A DNA stretch of 35,363 nt from an uncultured Spirochaetia bacterium (GTDB taxonomy: Bacteria; Spirochaetota; Brachyspiria; Brachyspirales; Brachyspiraceae). Where the stretch lies: the NCBI GenBank assembly GCA_947038115.1, contig CAMQVF010000010.1:1-35363 (forward strand), read 5' to 3'. A program made the position numbers and the translations under genes. This document shows, in pieces, positions 24,898-34,387 of this stretch (positions are counted from its first letter, which is position 1; the number at the start of each line of letters is the position of its first letter). The notes beneath the pieces are model-generated. The model searched no databases. It saw only the letters and a list, made by a program, of their open reading frames with translations, and was not told where the DNA came from.

Positions 24898-24927
24898 TTG
24901 ATAAAACATATATCTTAATGATATAAT
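24898..24927 (+). promoter_or_regulatory. Promoter of the membrane protein-NfeD pair
   Basis: TTGATA at 24898-24903, an 18-base spacer and TATAAT at 24922-24927 lie 25 bases before the ATG at 24953, which has GGAG at five bases. Confidence 0.55.
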
Positions 24928-24952
24928 GTAGCATGATTTTATTGGAGAATAT

Positions 24953-26041
24953 ATGAAAATAAATTTTAGAATTTTATTGGTTTTAGTTTCTTTACTATAC
25001 TATGAGGCTTACTCGGAAAATAAAGAATATATAGAAGAACTTCACACGGTGATATCTGGAGATTATACTTATAAATTTAACAAAGTACAAAATTTAAGTT
25101 TAGAAGATACAAATGATAATACTTTGAGATTTATGATACAAAGAGAAAATTATCCATTAGTAAATAGACTTGTCAAATTTATATCTCTTACACCCGAATA
25201 CTTTGCGTTTGAAGGAAATACTAATACAGTAGTAGTCACCACCGACGAAAATGGTGTAGCCTCTGTTCCTGTTATAGCAAGTAATACTGGAAAAGGAATT
25301 GTTGCAATACACATGCTTTATGTCGGTTCTACAGGAAGTACTAATATATCATACGAAGCTTTTACTGATGTCATCGTAAACAAAGATAAAGATATAACAA
25401 CAACTAATTTTTTTCCTCACTTAGTTTTTGTATATGCATTATTCGCACCAATAATAATAATTTTAATTGGATATTACAAAAGAATAAAAAAAAGCTATCT
25501 TCCTAAATTAATTATGAAAGTTCTATTTGGTTTTAGTGCAATACGAAAGGACTTTATTTTAATGCAGGTTATATCGCTAGCAACAATACTTATAGTAGCA
25601 CTCGAGTTATTCATTGGATTATACTATATTCCACTAATATTCACGGCACTCTCTGTTATCAGCTTTTCTATTAAAAACAGGAGAGCCTATTCTATTATAT
25701 TTTTACTATTCTCTATTCTATCAGGTTTTATAATAGCATATAATATAATACTAGAATTAAACCCGATGGATATATCAGCTATAGAAAATACTAGAATCGC
25801 ATCAAATTTTATTTTTGTATTCTTTTTATTTCTAATTACAACAGCTTTTTTATCAAGCTTGTATATTCCAATATCACTATTTATTTTATATAAATATATG
25901 TTTATGCTTCCTACAATATCAATACTTGCAGGTTTGCTCGGGATATTTATAGCTTCAATTTGTTACATAGTTCAATATAAATATAGAAAAAAGACATTAC
26001 CAATATTTTATATAATTAATATACTAAGAATAGGAGAATAA
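24953..26041 (+). CDS. Unrecognised polytopic membrane protein with exported beta domain
   Basis: I do not recognise this 362-aa protein. It starts with a signal-like hydrophobic segment (ILLVLVSLLYYEAY). Residues of about 30-145 form an extracytoplasmic region that resembles an Ig-like beta sandwich, with VVVTTDENGVASVPVIASNTGKGIVAIH typical of Big-type domains. A helix at about 157-178 crosses the membrane, then a basic loop follows, then about six more hydrophobic segments to the C-terminus. There are no catalytic motifs. It ends six bases before the NfeD gene and shares its promoter, so it probably works with that protease in the inner membrane. Confidence 0.8.
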   Translation: MKINFRILLVLVSLLYYEAYSENKEYIEELHTVISGDYTYKFNKVQNLSLEDTNDNTLRFMIQRENYPLVNRLVKFISLTPEYFAFEGNTNTVVVTTDENGVASVPVIASNTGKGIVAIHMLYVGSTGSTNISYEAFTDVIVNKDKDITTTNFFPHLVFVYALFAPIIIILIGYYKRIKKSYLPKLIMKVLFGFSAIRKDFILMQVISLATILIVALELFIGLYYIPLIFTALSVISFSIKNRRAYSIIFLLFSILSGFIIAYNIILELNPMDISAIENTRIASNFIFVFFLFLITTAFLSSLYIPISLFILYKYMFMLPTISILAGLLGIFIASICYIVQYKYRKKTLPIFYIINILRIGE

Positions 26042-26047
26042 TTAAAT

Positions 26048-27427
26048 ATGAAAAAAATTATCATATTACTTTCGATGATTGCGACTTTGATTATTTCAAA
26101 TACGCTACTTGCTCAAGATACAGATGTAAATATCGAAGAAGATATAACTGTAAATGAAGAAGTAACAGGCGATGTATTTGTAATAAAAAAATTAGAATTT
26201 CAACAAATAGATAGATGGTATGCAAATTACATAAAAAAAGGCTTAAAAGAAGCTAATGAAAATGGTGCTAGCCTAATAATTTTAGAAATTGACACCCCCG
26301 GTGGACTTGTGTCTGAGGCATTAGCTATAAAAAATGCATTGCTTGACAGTAATGTTCCTGTTGTAACTTTTATAAATAAAAATGCATTATCAGCAGGTGC
26401 ACTAATATCACTAAGCACCAAAGCTATTTACATGGCTGATGGAAGTGTTATCGGCGCTGCGACTCCTGTGTATTTACAAGGAGGTTCTGCAACTAAGGCT
26501 TCTGAAAAAGAAGTTAGTGCTATGCGTGCGGCTATGCGTTCATCGGCTGAAGCTAGTGGCAAAAATACAAAAGTAGCTGAGGCTATGGTTGATGAGAAAA
26601 TAGTCCTCACAAAAAAAGATAATGGCATCGACTTAAACAATAAAACGCTATTAACATTAAGTACCGACGAAGCTGTTGAACTTAAAATAGCAGATGCTAA
26701 AGCTAACTCTATACAAGAAATAATAAAGCTTAGAGGCTTAGATGAGAATATTACTATCACAACAGTTGAACTTTCAGAATATGATGAAGTAGCTAAATTT
26801 ATGCTAAACCCTCTTGTACTCATGATATTTTTAGCTTTAGGGATAATAGGTATTTATATCGAAGTAAAAACTCCTGGCTTTGGGGTTGGTGGTGCAATTG
26901 CTATAATAGGTTTTTCATTATTTTTCTTTGCACAAGTTAGCGTTGGCGGTGCTTCATGGATAGCTCCTATGATATTTATTGTTGGTTCTATTTTGGTATT
27001 AATAGAACTGTTTGTTATACCGGGTTTTGGTGTTGCAGGAATTGCTGGAATTGTCGCAATATTTGCTTCAGTATTCATATCATTCGGCGTTTCAAATCTA
27101 AGACAAGGTACTTATGTAGTATTTTTCGCACTTATTCTAGCAGTAACTGCTATGATAATAATGGCTAAATTTTTACCTAGATCAACTCTATTCAAAAAAA
27201 TATCTTTAGAAACAGACACTCATGGATATGGAGCAAGCAAGTCATATGATTATTTACTTGGATTAAGTGGAGTAGCTTTCACATTCTTTAGACCATCTGG
27301 TATATTGACAATAGATAATAAAAAATATGATGCTATCAGTCAAGGTGAGTTTATAAAAAAAGACTCGAAAATTAAAGTAATATCCGTAGAAGGAAATAAA
27401 ATAGTTGTGTCAGAAGAAGAAGAATAA
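26048..27427 (+). CDS. NfeD-family membrane serine protease
   Basis: The 459-aa protein is the long NfeD type: a signal peptide (residues 1-22), a ClpP-like protease domain, a bundle of about four membrane helices (250-375) and a C-terminal OB-fold. The protease motifs are EIDTPGGLVSEALAI and NALSAGALIS. Ser115 is the likely nucleophile and a lysine near residue 154 (ASEKEVS) the likely base, as in the PH1510-type Ser-Lys dyad. The C-terminal part, DYLLGLSGVAFTFFRPSGILTIDNKKYDA, fits the OB-fold. Such proteases are usually next to an SPFH (stomatin-like) gene. Here the neighbour is the unrecognised membrane protein instead. Confidence 0.92.
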   Translation: MKKIIILLSMIATLIISNTLLAQDTDVNIEEDITVNEEVTGDVFVIKKLEFQQIDRWYANYIKKGLKEANENGASLIILEIDTPGGLVSEALAIKNALLDSNVPVVTFINKNALSAGALISLSTKAIYMADGSVIGAATPVYLQGGSATKASEKEVSAMRAAMRSSAEASGKNTKVAEAMVDEKIVLTKKDNGIDLNNKTLLTLSTDEAVELKIADAKANSIQEIIKLRGLDENITITTVELSEYDEVAKFMLNPLVLMIFLALGIIGIYIEVKTPGFGVGGAIAIIGFSLFFFAQVSVGGASWIAPMIFIVGSILVLIELFVIPGFGVAGIAGIVAIFASVFISFGVSNLRQGTYVVFFALILAVTAMIIMAKFLPRSTLFKKISLETDTHGYGASKSYDYLLGLSGVAFTFFRPSGILTIDNKKYDAISQGEFIKKDSKIKVISVEGNKIVVSEEEE

Positions 27428-27440
27428 ACTATAATTTTAG

Positions 27441-28514
27441 TTAACTAGAATATTGAGATAATAGATCCTCTTGGTCCTTCTTGAAAAGAGCGTCTGTTAT
27501 CTCTATTATTTCACCATCCATGAATCTATCCAATTTATATAAAGTAACATTCACTCTATGATCAGTTACTCTGTTTTGCGGAAAATTATATGTTCTAATA
27601 CGTTCACTTCTATCACCCGAGCCTATTTGTAATTTACGCTCTTTCGACTCAAGTGCTTTACGTTCACCCTCTTCTTTTTCATAAAGTCTTGCTCTCAAAA
27701 CCTTAAGCGCTTTTGCTTTGTTTTTATGCTGACTTTTCTCATCTTGACATTGAACAACTAAACCTGAAGGAATATGAGTTATACGAACAGCACTATCTGT
27801 AGTGTTTACAGACTGCCCTCCAGGACCACCTGCACGACATACATCAATTCTTAAATCTTCATCTTTTAATACAACATCAGTTTCTTCAACCTCTGGCATA
27901 ACAGCCACTGTTGCAGCTGAAGTATGAATACGTCCGCCTGACTCGGTTGAAGGAATTCGTTGAACTCTATGTGTGCCACTTTCAAATTTTAATGTGCCGT
28001 ATGCATTCTTCCCCATAGCCGAGAATATAACTTCTTTATAACCACCAAGCTCTGTTGGGTTAGCTTCTATTATTTCCATTTTAAGATGAGAACGCTCAAT
28101 AAAACGTATGTACATTCTGAATAAGTCTCCGACAAAAAGTGCCGACTCATCACCGCCAGTACCAGCTCTAATCTCTACGATAATATTTTTACCTTCATTT
28201 TTATCTTTAGGTAGAAGCATAAGTCGCAAATTAGATATAACTACAGCTTGCTTTTCTTCTAACTCTAACTTTTCAGCCAAAGCCATTTCTTTTAAATCTT
28301 TATCGACCTCATTGGCTATTATCTCATTCGATTCCTCTATTTCATTAAGAATCTTTTTAAGCACTTGATATTCAGAGACAACATCTTCCATTTCAGCCTT
28401 TTTTTTCATACAATCCTGTATTTCTCTATTATCTGACATATTCGCATTATTAAGCTTTGTAACTATATCATTATAAACAGATTCTACAGAAGATAATTTT
28501 TCTATCATTGACAT
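27441..28514 (-). CDS. prfA: Peptide chain release factor 1
   Basis: RF1 ends translation at UAA and UAG. The catalytic GGQ motif is at 232-234 ([10 protein letters not shown]). The codon-reading PxT motif is Pro-Ser-Thr at 188-190 in [15 protein letters not shown], which marks RF1 and not RF2. The 357-aa length is normal. Two close ATGs (28514 and 28508) are possible starts, and the GGAG upstream is 15 bases from the first, farther than usual. The gene converges on the NfeD gene with a 13-base gap. No prmC methyltransferase gene lies beside it. Confidence 0.96.
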   Translation of the reverse strand: MSMIEKLSSVESVYNDIVTKLNNANMSDNREIQDCMKKKAEMEDVVSEYQVLKKILNEIEESNEIIANEVDKDLKEMALAEKLELEEKQAVVISNLRLMLLPKDKNEGKNIIVEIRAGTGGDESALFVGDLFRMYIRFIERSHLKMEIIEANPTELGGYKEVIFSAMGKNAYGTLKFESGTHRVQRIPSTESGGRIHTSAATVAVMPEVEETDVVLKDEDLRIDVCRAGGPGGQSVNTTDSAVRITHIPSGLVVQCQDEKSQHKNKAKALKVLRARLYEKEEGERKALESKERKLQIGSGDRSERIRTYNFPQNRVTDHRVNVTLYKLDRFMDGEIIEITDALFKKDQEDLLSQYSS

Positions 28515-28604
28515 ATTTGTAAATTAAAACTCCAATTTAGTGTTATTGATTATATATAAAATTACAACTTTATCAAGGTATTTTTTTATATTATTATTTT
28601 TTGG

Positions 28605-29705
28605 CTAAACCCAATCAGTAAAAATAGGTTGATACCCTTTTTTATAAATAGTTTCTGTTATATCTTTTATACTTCTATCGTCAGAAATTATAAATTGTTC
28701 AGAGTCTGTATTATCAGGAGAACTATAACCACCAACATCTGTTTTTGACCCAGCAGAAAATTTGGTTACACCTAAACCGATAATATTATCTCTCAATACT
28801 GCATTTTCACGTGTCGAAACTGTAATACCAATACGTGGAAGAAATATTCTACTCGCAAGTAAAAACTGTAAAAACATTCTATCATCCGCTGTTGAATGCG
28901 CTTGAAAGCCTCCAACTTCAGGTTGAATTCTTGGGAATGAAACTGATATATCGCAATCTGTATATTTATCCATTAAGTATTTAGCATGCAATGCTGTGTA
29001 AAAATTATCATAAATAGGATTATAAAGCCCAAGTAAAGCCCCAACACCTATGGTCCTCATTTTAGCTTCTGCCGCTCTATCAGGTGTTTCTATTCTATAT
29101 TTATAATCTGCTTTAGGCCCAGAATGCATAATGCTATAAGTATGCTCGTCATAAGTCTCTTGATAAATTGTGACGCCATCAACGCCCAATGCTACAAGTC
29201 GCTCATAATCTTTTGTATCGACTGGATATACTTCAATAGAAATAGAACTAAAATAAGGCTTTATTGCTTGAACACAAGAGCTTATATAGTCAAGACTTGA
29301 AATTTTTTCATTTTCACCAGTAAGTATAAGAACATGTTTTATGCCTTGTGATGATAAAACTTTAGCCTCTTCAATAACTTCATGCACTTCAAGTTGTCTT
29401 CTGTGTATTTTATTTTCTTTTCTAAATCCACAATACTTGCAGTTATTAACACAATAATTACTTAAATATATTGGAGCATAAATAGAAATTGTACGTCCAA
29501 ATTGCTTCTCTGTTATATTTTTAGAAACTTCCGCCATATGTTCAAGTGTTTTATCATCAACTGCATCTGATATTAATGTTGCATAATCTAATATATCAAG
29601 CTTATCTTTAGCTAATACATTTTCAACATCTTTCAATGTTCTACTTTTACTGAAATCTATTATGTCAAAATCTTTATACTGATTTTTAAATTCATAAAAA
29701 CTCAT
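28605..29705 (-). CDS. thiH: 2-iminoacetate synthase (tyrosine lyase) ThiH
   Basis: ThiH is a radical SAM enzyme that cleaves tyrosine to 2-iminoacetate for the thiazole part of thiamine. The cluster cysteines are Cys85, Cys89 and Cys92 in CVNNCKYCGF. VSFPRIQPEVGGFQ and the C-terminal SAGSKTDVGGYSS are typical. The related HydG is about 100 residues longer with a second cluster domain, so the 366-aa length favours ThiH. No other thiamine gene is in the window. Confidence 0.9.
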   Translation of the reverse strand: MSFYEFKNQYKDFDIIDFSKSRTLKDVENVLAKDKLDILDYATLISDAVDDKTLEHMAEVSKNITEKQFGRTISIYAPIYLSNYCVNNCKYCGFRKENKIHRRQLEVHEVIEEAKVLSSQGIKHVLILTGENEKISSLDYISSCVQAIKPYFSSISIEVYPVDTKDYERLVALGVDGVTIYQETYDEHTYSIMHSGPKADYKYRIETPDRAAEAKMRTIGVGALLGLYNPIYDNFYTALHAKYLMDKYTDCDISVSFPRIQPEVGGFQAHSTADDRMFLQFLLASRIFLPRIGITVSTRENAVLRDNIIGLGVTKFSAGSKTDVGGYSSPDNTDSEQFIISDDRSIKDITETIYKKGYQPIFTDWV

Positions 29706-29948
29706 ACTTTTCCTTTATTATTAAAACAAAATATTCGATAATGTATAAGTACTATAAACAGACTTATAAAAAATATCAATATATAAAATTTAAAATAAGA
29801 TATATTTTTATTGAATTTTATTAGTTCAAAATATATAATGCTTTTCTATAATAATTTCACATAATTAAAAAAATACGGTTTTAATATTTGATAGCCAGTA
29901 AATGCTACAAAGAATGATGAGTATGAATGAATATTTAAGGGTATAAAA

Positions 29949-30362
29949 ATGAAAATGAGATCCACGATGCTTTTGCTAATATCAATGTCTATTATTCTAG
30001 CATCATGTAGTAGTGTAAAAAAATCGAGAATGATAACAACTAGCTTGCTAAATGGAAAATCATTTTTACTAGATTCTACAAAAAACGATTTACGAATCTC
30101 AATATCATTTGATATGAATAGATTCAATGGATTTGCTGGTGTAAATAATTATTTTGGCAATTATGAAATAAGACGTGGAAATATTATAGTATTTAGCAAC
30201 ATAGGCACAACTAGAATGTCTGGGCCTCCTGAACTTATGCAAAAAGAATATGACTTTTTAGCATTAATAAATGAAGCATTTTATATAAATTATAATAAAA
30301 ATATCTTAACAATCGGCACTATCGAAGGTGATCAACTTGTTTTTACAGAAAATGAAAACTAA
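29949..30362 (+). CDS. META-domain (HslJ-like) lipoprotein
   Basis: A 137-aa lipoprotein with the lipobox LASC and Cys20 after a short signal peptide. The mature part matches the META domain: FNGFAGVNNYFGNYEIRRGNIIV and GTTRMSGPPELMQKEYDF. META proteins such as HslJ are linked to stress resistance, but their mechanism is unclear. AAGGG eight bases upstream supports the ATG. Its stop overlaps the stop of the convergent fkbM-like gene by 4 bases. The 243 bases between thiH and this gene hold no other recognisable feature. Confidence 0.85.
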   Translation: MKMRSTMLLLISMSIILASCSSVKKSRMITTSLLNGKSFLLDSTKNDLRISISFDMNRFNGFAGVNNYFGNYEIRRGNIIVFSNIGTTRMSGPPELMQKEYDFLALINEAFYINYNKNILTIGTIEGDQLVFTENEN

Positions 30363-31351
30363 TTATTTGGTATGCAAAACAAAATAGTCTCACCACCCCA
30401 TGGTGAAAAAGTTCTAATATAATAATTATAGTTTTCTGTAATCGATTTAATATAAACAGGCACTTTATAGAAATCTTCCATAAAAAAATCGCCCCCATGA
30501 TAAATTGCTACAGCCAAACTGGGACGTAGTTTTTTTATAGTTTTTTCAAGCCCTTTAAGTATATTTATTTCAGCGCCTTCCACATCCATTTTTATAAAAT
30601 CTATTTTTTTTATATTATTAATTTCTACAAATTCATCAACTGTTATAGCATTCATTTTAATGCTTTGAGCTTCAGAAAACCCCATTGGGATAAATGGTAT
30701 TTCACATTTTTTATCTGAAAATAAAATATTATAAGTTTCTACATTTTGTAAATCATACTTTTCACATACATTATTCAATGTTTCAAAAGCATTACTGTCA
30801 GGCTCAAATGCATATATTTTTCCACTATTGTTCATTTTCTTAGAAAAATAAAAGGCAGTATCTCCACGCCAAGCACCTATATCAAAAACTATGCTATTGG
30901 CAGATACTTCAAAAATATTTTTTATATTATATTGATTTAAATGAAAAATATAAAACAAAAGAAAATCTTCAACTTCAGAAGGATATTTTCTCTTAGTGAA
31001 TTGAAATAATAGACGTTTGAAACACCACGAGTATATATTTATAATTCCATGAACAGAGCTTAATTTAACTTTTTCTATATTATTAGTATAACTTTTAGGA
31101 TAGAACCTAAGTAAATAACGATATATAACTGTTTTATCAAATAATTTGCGAGATAAACTATCACTAAGTATGGAATAAAATAAATTAAAATCATGCCCAT
31201 CTATTAGAGCAGAAATAAAATTATCACTACTCTCATTTATCTCAATTTCATTATTATTAAATTTTTTAGAAACTATAAAACGAGCCTTTTCAAGTAAAAG
31301 ACCCGCCCTATTGTTTTCATTATTATTTTTTATCCGCACTATCCTTATCAT
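30359..31351 (-). CDS. FkbM-family methyltransferase
   Basis: A SAM-dependent methyltransferase of the FkbM family, which often methylates sugars of surface polysaccharides or natural products. SIVFDIGAWRGDTAFYFSKKM is the SAM motif I and IYAFEPDSNAFETL carries the acidic ribose-binding residue. IDFIKMDVEGAEINILKGLEKTI is the FkbM signature. The first 130 residues are not recognised. The start is uncertain: the ATG at 31351 is given, a TTG at 31357 and a GTG at 31339 are alternatives. All overlap the 3' end of ftsH, which suggests coupled translation. Confidence 0.87.
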   Translation of the reverse strand: MIRIVRIKNNNENNRAGLLLEKARFIVSKKFNNNEIEINESSDNFISALIDGHDFNLFYSILSDSLSRKLFDKTVIYRYLLRFYPKSYTNNIEKVKLSSVHGIINIYSWCFKRLLFQFTKRKYPSEVEDFLLFYIFHLNQYNIKNIFEVSANSIVFDIGAWRGDTAFYFSKKMNNSGKIYAFEPDSNAFETLNNVCEKYDLQNVETYNILFSDKKCEIPFIPMGFSEAQSIKMNAITVDEFVEINNIKKIDFIKMDVEGAEINILKGLEKTIKKLRPSLAVAIYHGGDFFMEDFYKVPVYIKSITENYNYYIRTFSPWGGETILFCIPNN

Positions 31352-33374
31352 CCTCAACAGGAGCTTTTTTTCTTTTAACAGCCTTTTTTACAGGTTTAGT
31401 GACAGCCTCTTTTTCTTTTCTAGACTCAGGAACATAAGCCTCAACTTCATCGCTACCAGTAAGAAGATTACGACCAGCATAGACAAGTTTATCATCTTGT
31501 GTACGCAAATCAACACCACAAATACGCTCTAAGTCATCAATATCTAAAGCCTCTTTTTCTAGCAATTCTTGTGCTAAAGCTTCAAATTTTAAAACATTTT
31601 CTTTAAGTAATTTTTTAGTTCTATCATAAGCTTGACCAATAAACTTCTCAACTTCTTCATCAATTTTTTGAGCAGTAGACTCACTATAATCCTTATGACG
31701 AGCAATCTCTTTACCTAAAAATATAGGTTGATCCTTTTGACCAAATGAGATAGGCCCAAGTGAACTCATACCCCACTCACAAACCATTCTACGTGCCATT
31801 TCAGTCACACGCTCAATATCATTAGAAGCACCCGTAGTTATAGCGTCATAACCAAATTTATACTCTTCAGCAACACGTCCACCCAAAAGCATCGACATCT
31901 CATCGATAACTCTCTGACGTTTAAGTGTATATTGTCCATCTTTAGGAAGTGTCCAAGTAGCACCAAGACTTCTACCACGGGGAACAATTGTAACTTTATG
32001 AAGAGAATCTGTATCTTTTAATAAAATAGCCATCAAAGCATGACCCGCCTCATGATATGCTGTATTAGTTTTTTCTTTCTCACTAATAAGTATACTTCTT
32101 CTTTCAGCACCCATCATAACCTTATCACGAGCCTCTTCAAAGTCAGCAAGTTCTACTCGGTCTTGATCTTTACGAGCAGCAACCAAAGCAGCTTCATTCA
32201 CCATATTAGCAATGTCAGCACCTGAGAAACCAGGAGTCGCACGAGCTAAATGATATAAATCTATATTTGGATTATGTTGAATTTTCGCAATATGAACGCC
32301 AAATATTCCTTCACGTCCTTTGACATCTGGTAAACCAACGACAACTTGTCTGTCAAAACGACCTGGGCGCAATAAAGCTGGGTCTAAAACATCTTGCCTG
32401 TTAGTCGCTGCGAATATAATTATACGAGTATCAGTATTGAAACCGTCCATCTCGACAAGCATCTGGTTTAATGTCTGCTCTCTTTCATCATGTCCACCAC
32501 CATAACCCGCACCACGAGTACGTCCTACGGCATCAATCTCATCTATAAATATAATACAAGGAGCACTTCGTCTACCTTGCTCAAAAATATCTCTAACACG
32601 TGAAGCACCAACTCCAACGAACATCTCAACAAATTCACTACCAGACAAACTGAAAAATGGCACGCTCGACTCGCCAGCTACAGCTTTAGCTAATAATGTT
32701 TTTCCTGTTCCCGGAGGGCCAACTAATAAAACACCCTTGGGTATTTTTGCCCCGAGTTTTACAAATTTTGTGGGGTCCTTTAAGAATTGAACCACCTCGA
32801 TTAAATCTTCTTTTGCTTCTTTACAACCTTCGACATCTTTAAATGTAACTTTTATATCTTCCTTGGTCATCAGTTTAGCTTTACTTTTACCAAAACTCAT
32901 AGCTCGATTATTTGAGCCTTGAACTTGTCTAAACATAAAAAACCATAGAAGAAAACCAATTGCAAGAATAGGCAGTAAGTTAACAAGCAGAATTCCTAAA
33001 TAACTAGTTTTCTCTTGAGCACCTTTAACTTTTACATTATTCGCAATAAGTATTGTTACAAAGTCGGTTGTAGAATATGGGATATATGAATGAAATGTAA
33101 CTTCAGTAACTTTTCCATTAACTGTTTGTACAGCACGTCCATTTCTTATATTCTGATCAACAATAGTAACTTCTTTTACTACACCCTCTTTTACTTTATC
33201 AACAACAATCGAATAATCCCATTCTTGTGATTTTTCTTGTGGGGCTTTTTGAAAATACATAACTCCCATAACAATAACCATTACGAGAAGAAGTAGTAGT
33301 ATTATTTGATTTCCACCAGCAGGTGTTGGTTTAATAGGTAACTTTCTATTATTATTTTTTTTTGGTTTGCTCAT
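31323..33374 (-). CDS. ftsH: ATP-dependent zinc metalloprotease FtsH
   Basis: FtsH is a hexameric inner-membrane AAA+ protease that degrades misfolded membrane proteins and short-lived regulators. The membrane helices are at about 23-41 and 126-147, with the periplasmic domain between. Walker A GPPGTGKT is at 219-226, Walker B in [12 protein letters not shown] at 273-284, and the zinc site HEAGH at 441-445. [16 protein letters not shown] holds the third zinc ligand region. After about 635 the C-terminus is a lysine-rich tail ([11 protein letters not shown]). GGGAG before the ATG supports the start. It follows the NlpC-like gene by 22 bases. Confidence 0.98.
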   Translation of the reverse strand: MSKPKKNNNRKLPIKPTPAGGNQIILLLLLVMVIVMGVMYFQKAPQEKSQEWDYSIVVDKVKEGVVKEVTIVDQNIRNGRAVQTVNGKVTEVTFHSYIPYSTTDFVTILIANNVKVKGAQEKTSYLGILLVNLLPILAIGFLLWFFMFRQVQGSNNRAMSFGKSKAKLMTKEDIKVTFKDVEGCKEAKEDLIEVVQFLKDPTKFVKLGAKIPKGVLLVGPPGTGKTLLAKAVAGESSVPFFSLSGSEFVEMFVGVGASRVRDIFEQGRRSAPCIIFIDEIDAVGRTRGAGYGGGHDEREQTLNQMLVEMDGFNTDTRIIIFAATNRQDVLDPALLRPGRFDRQVVVGLPDVKGREGIFGVHIAKIQHNPNIDLYHLARATPGFSGADIANMVNEAALVAARKDQDRVELADFEEARDKVMMGAERRSILISEKEKTNTAYHEAGHALMAILLKDTDSLHKVTIVPRGRSLGATWTLPKDGQYTLKRQRVIDEMSMLLGGRVAEEYKFGYDAITTGASNDIERVTEMARRMVCEWGMSSLGPISFGQKDQPIFLGKEIARHKDYSESTAQKIDEEVEKFIGQAYDRTKKLLKENVLKFEALAQELLEKEALDIDDLERICGVDLRTQDDKLVYAGRNLLTGSDEVEAYVPESRKEKEAVTKPVKKAVKRKKAPVEDDKDSADKK

Positions 33375-33396
33375 TATTTTCTCCCAATTATATTTT

Positions 33397-34119
33397 TTAA
33401 GGCAGACTCAATACTGTTCCAAAACTATTAAAGAGATTAGAGGCATATGCAGAAGCTCCTCCGCCTCGCTTTAATGTACTATTTATAAGTTCATTATTTT
33501 TTCCTAGTCTATCATTTGTATATTCTAAATTCATATATCCGATCATAAGACCTTTGCTCACAGTCGAATGAATATAAGAAACTGTTTTATTCTCATCTAC
33601 ACCAATAACTAGTCCAGCATGTGATAAATCTCGATTATTACTAGTAGTCCTGTCAAACATGATAATATCACCAATACCCGGGGTTTCTTCTTTATATATC
33701 TTATTATACTTAGAAAGTGTTTTATGCATAGTTCTAACACCACCATCTGCAACTAAAGCTTGTTTGTCAAAAACAACTATATTAGAAGCCCAATATACAG
33801 CGGCTATAAAACCAGAACAATCCATTAAAAACTTTTTCTCTTCTTTAGTTATAGGATGCGTTACTATTGTACTTTCATTATATGAATAACCTTCATCTAA
33901 AAGACCTTTGGCAATTGCTAATATTGTATCTCTTATTATTTTTTCATTTTCTTTACTTATCGGATTATTAATATCTTCGACAATATCAATATATTTTTTA
34001 TCATAACTATATGTACGTGCAAAAATAATGTTAAAGCACAACAAAAACACACATGTAAATATGCATAATTTATTTATTATTAAACAGTTATTTTGAAAAA
34101 AAGAATTATTTTTATTCAT
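33397..34119 (-). CDS. NlpC/P60-like exported cysteine hydrolase
   Basis: A 240-aa protein with a hydrophobic export segment at about residues 18-35 (KLCIFTCVFLLCFNIIFA). The catalytic cysteine is in MDCSGFIAAVYW, followed by PGIGDIIMFDR and the histidine in DLSHAGLVIGV, the order Cys-His of NlpC/P60 peptidoglycan peptidases, which cut stem peptides. The C-terminal end is Gly/Ser-rich. The promoter at 34162-34135 leaves only about 9 bases of leader before this ATG and there is no ribosome binding site. No better start was found downstream. It is the first gene of the ftsH-fkbM operon. Confidence 0.8.
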   Translation of the reverse strand: MNKNNSFFQNNCLIINKLCIFTCVFLLCFNIIFARTYSYDKKYIDIVEDINNPISKENEKIIRDTILAIAKGLLDEGYSYNESTIVTHPITKEEKKFLMDCSGFIAAVYWASNIVVFDKQALVADGGVRTMHKTLSKYNKIYKEETPGIGDIIMFDRTTSNNRDLSHAGLVIGVDENKTVSYIHSTVSKGLMIGYMNLEYTNDRLGKNNELINSTLKRGGGASAYASNLFNSFGTVLSLP

Positions 34120-34134
34120 ATACTTAAGTCAAAC

Positions 34135-34162
34135 ATTCTATTTAATATTAAGAAAATGTCAA
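34135..34162 (-). promoter_or_regulatory. Promoter of the NlpC-like-ftsH-fkbM operon
   Basis: On the minus strand TTGACA (34162-34157), a 16-base spacer and TAGAAT (34140-34135) are close to consensus. The predicted transcription start is near 34128, about 9 bases before the ATG of the first gene. Confidence 0.65.
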
Positions 34163-34231
34163 GAATAGATACTACTAATTATAAATAAAATATACTATTA
34201 ATTGATTTCTTTGACATATATATAAATTATA

Positions 34232-34357
34232 ATGAAACAAGCAAAATATTTCGTGAGAGATTATTATTTGGAAAAGAAACATCTGATGAGTTTAATGCTT
34301 GAGATAGAAAATATAGAGGCTTTAGTATTAAAAAATAAAAAATGGGCACTTAATTAA
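34232..34357 (+). CDS. Small ORF of 41 codons, unknown
   Basis: An ATG at 34232 opens a 41-codon frame ending TAA at 34355-34357: it begins MKQAKYFVRDYYLEKKHLMS and ends KNKKWALN. The composition is protein-like, with a plausible amphipathic helix, and not random AT-rich translation. There is no ribosome binding site, and TATAAT overlaps the start. An in-frame stop lies just upstream, so it is either a short gene or a remnant of a larger one. Its 3' end runs into the terminator of the opposite LRR gene. Confidence 0.3.
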   Translation: MKQAKYFVRDYYLEKKHLMSLMLEIENIEALVLKNKKWALN

Positions 34358-34368
34358 AAGCACCCATT
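34328..34368 (-). terminator. Intrinsic terminator of the LRR lipoprotein gene
   Basis: On the minus strand AATGGGTGCTT pairs with AAGTGCCCATT through a 6-base loop (34368-34341), followed by a T-rich run down to 34328. Two pairs are G-U wobbles only in minus-strand RNA. On the plus strand they become C/A mismatches, which shows the direction of use. It starts about 20 bases after the LRR gene stop. Confidence 0.85.
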
Positions 34369-34387
34369 GAATTATTATTAATTTTTA

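Noticed and set aside
28605-29705. HydG of [FeFe]-hydrogenase maturation
   Set aside because: It lacks the roughly 100-residue C-terminal second-cluster domain and no hyd genes are adjacent.
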